From the NCBI RefSeq assembly GCF_023856365.1, contig NC_064540.1:12115191-12179190 (forward strand): a DNA stretch of 64,000 nucleotides. Direction: 5' to 3'. Position 1 is the stretch's first letter, and the number at the start of each line of letters is the position of its first letter. Below, piece after piece: positions 58,561-64,000 of this stretch. A program made the position numbers and the translations under genes. Below the pieces are notes generated by a model. That model saw only the letters and a list, made by a program, of their open reading frames with translations, had not been told where the DNA came from and did not search any database. This stretch comes from Brienomyrus brachyistius. Its lineage: Eukaryota > Chordata > Actinopteri > Osteoglossiformes > Mormyridae.

Positions 58561-60559
58561 ATCGACTGTTTGAGTGGAAAGGAGCAGAGAGGAGGTGGCA
58601 AGCGATGCAAGGACGAGCAAGACGCCTCAAGGGTGAACGTGGAACGTGGGCTTTCGGAGCATTTATCCGAAATGAGCTAATTTCACTCGGGATATTCATC
58701 ATCATTAATGTCTTGAAAGAGACATAAGAATAGGATATGAGAGTTTCACATTTTGCAATTACCGAAGAATACCTCTCGCACATCCACTTATCGTATTAGC
58801 CATGCAGTCTTAAACCTCGTCGCCCCTAAGGCTAAAACTGAATTAAAGTGAATTCGCAGTACAGGGACACCACGCCAGGAAAACCGTATTAAACGCAAAT
58901 GTGTCTAGCGAAGCCCCACTTCTGTAATTCTGACACAGGACCAGTAATGAAGATGTTCCCACTGAAGTGGAAGGGCTGTGTGGTTTGTCAGAAGATGACC
59001 TTGACAGAATACAGTCATGTCAGAAACAAAGGATATCTATTCATAAATGCACATGAGCTGCTACACCAGACATAGATGTTATGTTTGGATAATAGCTGAA
59101 AGGACGTTTTCCATTATAACCATGACCACCAGCAGCTAGCATTAAGCCATATGAGCCATATGTCTCAGGTGTGCGGTCAGGTGATGTAGCACGTGTCACT
59201 AAGGCAGCTTCAAGTTTCTCAGTTTTTCTCTTCCTACCATCAACTGCCAAATCTGGCCAAGTCCTACAAGCAGAACCAAGGTGGACCATTTCAGAGCCTG
59301 GTCCAGTGCAGGGGTTTCTACCCACAAAGCCAGACATTTAGTGAAGCTTAGGATCTTGATACAAGTCAGTTGGGGGGGGGGGGGGGGGGTGGTGCCATCA
59401 TTCAGTTCTTCCCAGGGGCTTACAATCACTAAAACAGTGCTTGATAAAGATATCTTTAATCATGCAATGACAGAGCATCTCCTGCCTTTGCTGGATTCCA
59501 GAGGCATCCTCTCACTGTAGCCCCCACCCAGAAGGTCCTCACAGCTGGTTATGGAAAGCCAATGTGTCTCTCAGCATCAGAGGAGGGTGCTCTGCTGACA
59601 TCAGAGGTGCCGATTATCAGAATCACCACTGGAACTGGGCAGAGGACACCTGGAACAGCAAGAACGTGTGAGACAAGGAAGGCAGGGGTCTTGCTGAAAG
59701 GAGGGACTTTTTGTGATTTATAAACAAAAATCTATCGGTCCATGCAAGCAGAACAGGACACTGTGAAAGGGGTATGCAATCCAGGAGGAACTGGATTTCA
59801 GTCTTAATAAGACAATTCTGTTATACCTTTGAGCAGGGAACTCCCCTTGGAGTCAGTATGTTCAGCTGCTTAAAAATGCATAAAATATGAACATTTAGAA
59901 AAGTACATGACTAGTCAAACGTTTTTGCACAGCGCAGGTTTTTACCACTTTTCCGTTTATTTATTTGCTCTTGCTAAGTATTGGAAAGTTGAATGAACAT
60001 AAACTGTAAATGAACATATAAGTCAAATAAACAAGCTTCCTTTATAACATGGAAAGAGCATGTGACAGTACATGTCTGACACCCTATTGTGTGGTGATGG
60101 CAGAGACAAATTATAAGCCAAAGCAGGATTTAATGTCGCATATTGGTAGTAGGAAGAATGCCTTGAATTTTCTCTGCTGATAAAGGTACTCAAATGGTGA
60201 ATATACTGTAAATTTATTTGTTAGCAAAGAAAATTGAGTGTATTTTTAGTACATGTTAAGTGAGTAACATGCCTATGCATAAAGTCTCAGTGTATGCAAA
60301 AACTTTTGACTGGTAGTAGTACATAGGAAATTTCCGAATTGCTCTGGATAAGAGCAAACTGTTCTGGTGACCCTGTAGTGTTTAAGCTTTTAAGAGACAA
60401 ATGGATGTTGTAACGGTCAAGATTAAATGCATTTGGGTCAGTTTGCACAATTCATGTTCATCTGCAAAAGTGTATCGATTTCATTATTTAGCATGTGGCA
60501 GTAGACATGGACACTACATTGAAGCAGATGGGCCAGTATACTGTTATGCATATTCTGGT
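58561..60559. other. Non-coding stretch with an 18-base G tract
   Basis: No gene was recognised. A run of 18 G lies at 59372-59389. Confidence 0.45.
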
Positions 60560-60720
60560 GAGGGTCACGTGGGGGGCAGGGGCCTGTCCCAGGCAGCACT
60601 GGGTACGAGGCTGGGACACACCCTGGAGGGGATGGCAGTGCATCGCAGAACATTTTGAAGGGGCTTAGAAACACTGGTCAGCTGTACTGCATGTCTCTGG
60701 ACTGCAGTAAGGCGAGACAA
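60560..60720 (-). repeat. SINE-like repeat, diverged minus-strand copy
   Basis: CTGTCCCAGGCAGCACTGGG, GAGGGGATGGCAGTGCATCG and CATGTCTCTGGACTGCAGTA follow the reversed body of the SINE-like family. Confidence 0.55.
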
Positions 60721-60724
60721 GGCA

Positions 60725-61046
60725 ATTCAAAATGCTTTACAAAGGCAGAAGAGCACATTTTAATAATAAACATTAAAATCACATTTAAAAGACAAAAAAA
60801 ATCTAAATAAACAAATACACAAACAAATAAATAAAATGAAATAAAACTATATGAATAGCTAACTGAAAAGAAGTTATATTATAGTGACAGTGAATGACTA
60901 AACTTGGTCTTAGTTTACGACTAAAATGTGCAGCAAACAATAAAGTTTTAAGACCTGATTTAAAAGAGCTGACAGTCTTAACAGACCTCAGGTCTTCCGG
61001 AAGCTTGTTCCACAGACGGGGAGTATAGAAGATGAAGCCCATGCAA
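60725..61046 (-). mobile_element. LINE-like fragment, C-terminal coding piece on the minus strand
   Basis: The minus-strand frame (60803-61144) contains FYTPRLWNKLPEDLRS followed by VSSFKSGLKTLLF. This LWN-LP-xxR-SFKSxLK-xLF pattern is found at the C-terminus of many fish non-LTR retrotransposon proteins. Nothing of the polymerase domain is present. The A/T-rich block to the left would be its 3' region. Confidence 0.6.
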
Positions 61047-61214
61047 CACATGCAAACTCCCAACACACGAGCAGATGTAGCATCCAGAACCCCAACTGTG
61101 CATCCTACCCATCCACCATGGCGCCCCCCAACAGGACAACCCACTCATCCATCACGGCGCCCCTGTCGTTTCATAAGAAATAAAAATCCAACCTTGATTC
61201 GAGGTCCAAAATGA

Positions 61215-61480
61215 ATCTCTTCATGTTTCTGTGGTTAAATTTGCAGTGCAGTGAAAGCATTTTCATGGATGCTGTTTAATAATGGCCATAAACCCCCCTG
61301 CCATTAATCATTAGCATAACCGCACATGGTGTCTCAATGAAGAAGTCATCAATCTGCCAGGAATATGTCAGCAGGGGCACAGCACTTCCTAATTAATTGC
61401 AGAACGAGCGCCTCGCAGACGGATCCACAAATATAAACCTGTCCAGTTGCATTTTAATTCGCATTCTGCTGAGTTGTGAT
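61215..61480. promoter_or_regulatory. Candidate conserved non-coding element
   Basis: Repeat-free block with dense homeodomain-type cores: TTTAATAATGGCCATAAAC, CCATTAATCATTAGCAT, CCTAATTAATTGCAG and TTTTAATTCGCAT. Such clustering is typical of deeply conserved developmental enhancers. It is inferred only from motif texture. Confidence 0.33.
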
Positions 61481-61609
61481 AGAGGAAATGAGGAACGAGA
61501 TAAATGGAGAGGAAGAGGAGAAGAGGAGCAGGTGAATGAGGTGTAGAGTGAGAGGTGAGGGGGGCTGGGCGTCCTCAAGCCGGACTGCCTGAACTTTGCA
61601 ATCCTGTCA

Positions 61610-61870
61610 TGATCAAATCAAACACCTTGTTAGAGTCTTGGATAAAAGGCCATTAAGGTATTAATTAAGGATGCATCATAAACTGTAACAGGGGGCTTAA
61701 GAAAGCATGAAAGCCCTATTAAAACTTTGGGCCGGACTTACACAGCTGGCTTCCATCTGCTGTTTGATCAAACGTCCCAATTAGAAACTGTAAATTATTG
61801 ATCAAGCTTAGGTCTGAATCGACACCCAGCGAGAAATATAAAGGCCAAACATAACGTGTGTATACAGTCT
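61610..61870. promoter_or_regulatory. Candidate conserved non-coding element
   Basis: Contains TGATCAAATCAAACACC, GGCCATTAAGGTATTAATTAAGG, TGTTTGATCAAACG and CCAATTAG. The two ATCAAA/TTTGAT motifs resemble TCF/LEF sites, and the TAAT cores resemble homeodomain sites. No open frame or repeat explains the block. Confidence 0.33.
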
Positions 61871-63069
61871 ATATTTGGCTTCCTTTGTAAAACTGATATT
61901 TCATAACATGATCTCACTGAATATCATAGCATTTCCTGAAGTGGGCATAAACATAGATGCTTCTGGTTAAAAAGGGCAGCAGTCCCTGTACAGGATAAGG
62001 AACTATACATGTGCAAAGGACTCTGGGAAACCAAATCCCTTAATTTTAGGCCTTTTGACAGAAAGCATGACTAACCTGACAGGAGGAAATTCCTCCAAAC
62101 AGAACTCCACCCAGCCTGGCCACTGACTCATACGATCCTGCAGAGTGATGATTCGCAGCCATGGGAGGACCTTCGCTGGGGGTCTCTGACCCTTAGGATC
62201 TAACACACTGCCATCGGCTGACGTTCGCACACAGGGTATACAGTCAGATGTTCAGCTGTTGTCCTTTTACTGTTATACTTTTAATTTACTGAATCACTGC
62301 ACTGCACTATGCCTGGCTGCTGCTACATTGCAGTTTCCTTTATGAGATTAATAAAGTACCTACCTGTCTAGTTTTTAGCAGGGCTGGCTGGTGGCTATTT
62401 AAACCGTTTTTGCAAACCTACCAAACTCAGGGGGTGTGAACAATTTTGATAATGTTTTTGTGTCCTGCGAGTCTGGGAAGGTTTACATTAATGTTTAGGA
62501 CCATATCATCATATCATACATTCAGTTTCAAAAATCCTAAAATAAATCTATGAAGCTTGAACTGATACTTTTATTAATGCTGGGAAAATGAGGCATCGGT
62601 CATTGGATGAAGCAGCTTCTCACTGTTTACTTCTTTCTCTCTCTTTGGTTTAAATAAAGGAAGTGATTGACAGAACACGACAAATCCCACCCACCAGGGG
62701 TTATCAAAACCTTGTCTTCCTTTAGCCCATTGGCCTATTGTTATTCTCATTTCCAAACAGTAGGGGGCTCAAAGTGCCCTTGTAATTATACACTATACTA
62801 GTGGGGGTAGGGTATTTCTGACTGACTTAGCTGAACTGGGGGATTTAAGCACCTATGCCAGCAAATGAGCTGGAGGAGCTGTGGCACGGTCATCCTCATC
62901 ATCATCGTTTTCAGCTGTTCCAAACAAGCTTTCATCCGGATAGACTGTACAAAGCCTTAAGCCCTGAGAATTTTACTGGAAGGAACTGAATAACTGTAAT
63001 TCACTATGAATCAATGCAGAAACGATTATGTGACACACATAGAATGGAGGATGGTATGTACTACTAAGG
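61871..63069. other. Non-coding stretch with a LINE tail scrap
   Basis: At about 62320-62370 the pattern TTGCAGTTTCCTTTATGAGA followed by TTAATAAAGTACCTACCTG looks like a worn LINE 3' end on the + strand. No gene was recognised elsewhere. Confidence 0.4.
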
Positions 63070-63300
63070 CACTGAAGCGTCTCTTTGGCCACAGGCTGAG
63101 TGAAGGGATCACAGCTGGCGGGCGCGAGGCGGCTATTCACCCTCATTAAGGGCAGGTAATAGGCAGGCAGGATGCTGGCAGCGGCACGCATGAAAGGCGG
63201 CTTTCATTCTGCCCGGCGGCTCCTCTTTATTCCTGGTGTCAGTGTGCCATTGTCATTTTCTTCAAAAATGTCTTCGCAAGATTAAAGCCACATGTTGTAT
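63070..63300. promoter_or_regulatory. Candidate conserved non-coding element
   Basis: GC-moderate repeat-free block with CCCTCATTAAGGGCAGGTAAT, GAAAGGCGGCTTTCATTCTG (a partial palindrome) and CTTTATTCCTGG. The texture is similar to the blocks at 61215 and 61610. Confidence 0.25.
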
Positions 63301-63980
63301 TGATCTGTTTAACTGGTTTAATATTCAACTAGGGCAAGAATAAGTACCAAGCGATAAAGTCAACGACAGGAGCCTCTCCTTGAACTGCAACCTCCAACCT
63401 TGAAGTCAGAAATATAAATGTAATGTAAATCTGCATCTGCTGCTGCTCCAGGTCCTGCCCGTTTGGCCAGTGGCTGGAACGAGGCCGCAAACCGAGAGCC
63501 GTGGATTACGGCAGGAAACGCACACGGCTCTCATCTACACCTTAGCTGTCTCTGCTCCCACTCCGCTGTCCCGCCCTATTGCTCTCATATGCCCCGCCCC
63601 CTTTTCCCCAGAGCCCATAGCTGGCTCTGCCTTGGAGGAGCAAAAGCAAAGACAATTACAGTATCTGAGCAAACACCCAGCTTGAAGCAATTACAGAATC
63701 GGCAGCCCGCCTGCGCCATGCCCAGTGTGCCCTCCCGCATCGTGCAGCTGCACAGCCGGCTTAACCTGCCGCCACTCAGGACAACCGCCTGGAATGGGGG
63801 GGGGGGGGGGGAAACAGCCGCTTTCATGGTAACCTTTTGCATGATAGTCAGCTGTTGGACCACCGGGAATCATAAACCACATGTGGTTGGTAGCCAGAAC
63901 GTCAAAGACCTTTTAGTTTAGGATAGAACAGCGGACAGGTTTCTTCCCAGGTCACGTGATTTCACGACTATTTGGCCTTC
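63301..63980. other. Non-coding stretch with a 16-base G tract
   Basis: No gene was recognised. A run of 16 G lies at 63796-63811. Open frames here are GC-composition artefacts or unknown. Confidence 0.4.
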
Positions 63981-64000
63981 GGGGGGGGGGGGGGGGGGGG
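63981..64000 (+). repeat. Poly-G tract reaching the window end
   Basis: The last 20 bases are all G, so the true length is not visible. Such an end may reflect a long homopolymer in the genome or an assembly edge. Confidence 0.9.

Noticed and set aside
1..64000. CRISPR arrays, prokaryotic operons, riboswitches, viral genomes or toxin genes
   Set aside because: No array with regular spacers, no bacterial gene layout and no viral or toxin coding sequence was recognised. All regular repeats are minisatellites, microsatellites or transposons.

Overview
This window looks like nuclear DNA from a ray-finned (teleost) fish. It has vertebrate genes with introns, a eukaryotic tRNA gene, long non-coding stretches with microsatellites, and many copies of repeat families typical of fish. 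Nothing bacterial, plasmid-like or CRISPR-like was seen. The species cannot be fixed from the sequence alone.

Three genes are well supported. (1) A four-exon gene on the + strand (17357-18915) encodes a complete 96-residue dynein roadblock light chain, dynlrb1. (2) A tRNA-Phe(GAA) gene lies on the - strand (25324-25396). (3) A GPR22-type orphan G-protein-coupled receptor lies on the - strand (38230-39703). Its seven-helix coding sequence is in one exon, but as given it is split by a +1 frameshift in the third intracellular loop. These genes are neighbours only. Nothing suggests a shared pathway.

The rest is mostly transposon debris. One tRNA-headed SINE-like family of about 355 bp recurs in both orientations (best copies 3246-3600, 14238-14593, 15093-15413). 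A MITE-like family starting near TTTGTGGGGAC has five copies, three of them beside CA repeats. There are two decayed Tc1/mariner transposons (19900-20460, 23565-24912). A LINE 3' end (21860-23515) contains 14 in-frame copies of a 69-bp piece of its own coding sequence. A nested stack of three elements occupies 25714-27200, with a second partial copy of the outer element at 31920-32345. A probable LTR-retrotransposon remnant at 33240-33586 has a primer-binding site matching the tRNA-Phe type encoded in this window. A decayed endonuclease plus reverse-transcriptase LINE lies at 49090-50045. A broken copy of dynlrb1 exon 3, with part of its upstream intron, lies about 15.6 kb downstream of the gene.

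From about 40 kb to the end no further gene was recognised. Several moderately GC-rich blocks with homeodomain-like ATTA/TAAT cores and few repeats (56340-56660, 61215-61480, 61610-61870, 63070-63300) look like possible conserved enhancers. That is inference only and needs cross-species alignment. No convincing undescribed biological system was found. The most unusual items are the LINE-derived coding-like minisatellite, the dynlrb1 duplication relic and the gpr22 frameshift.
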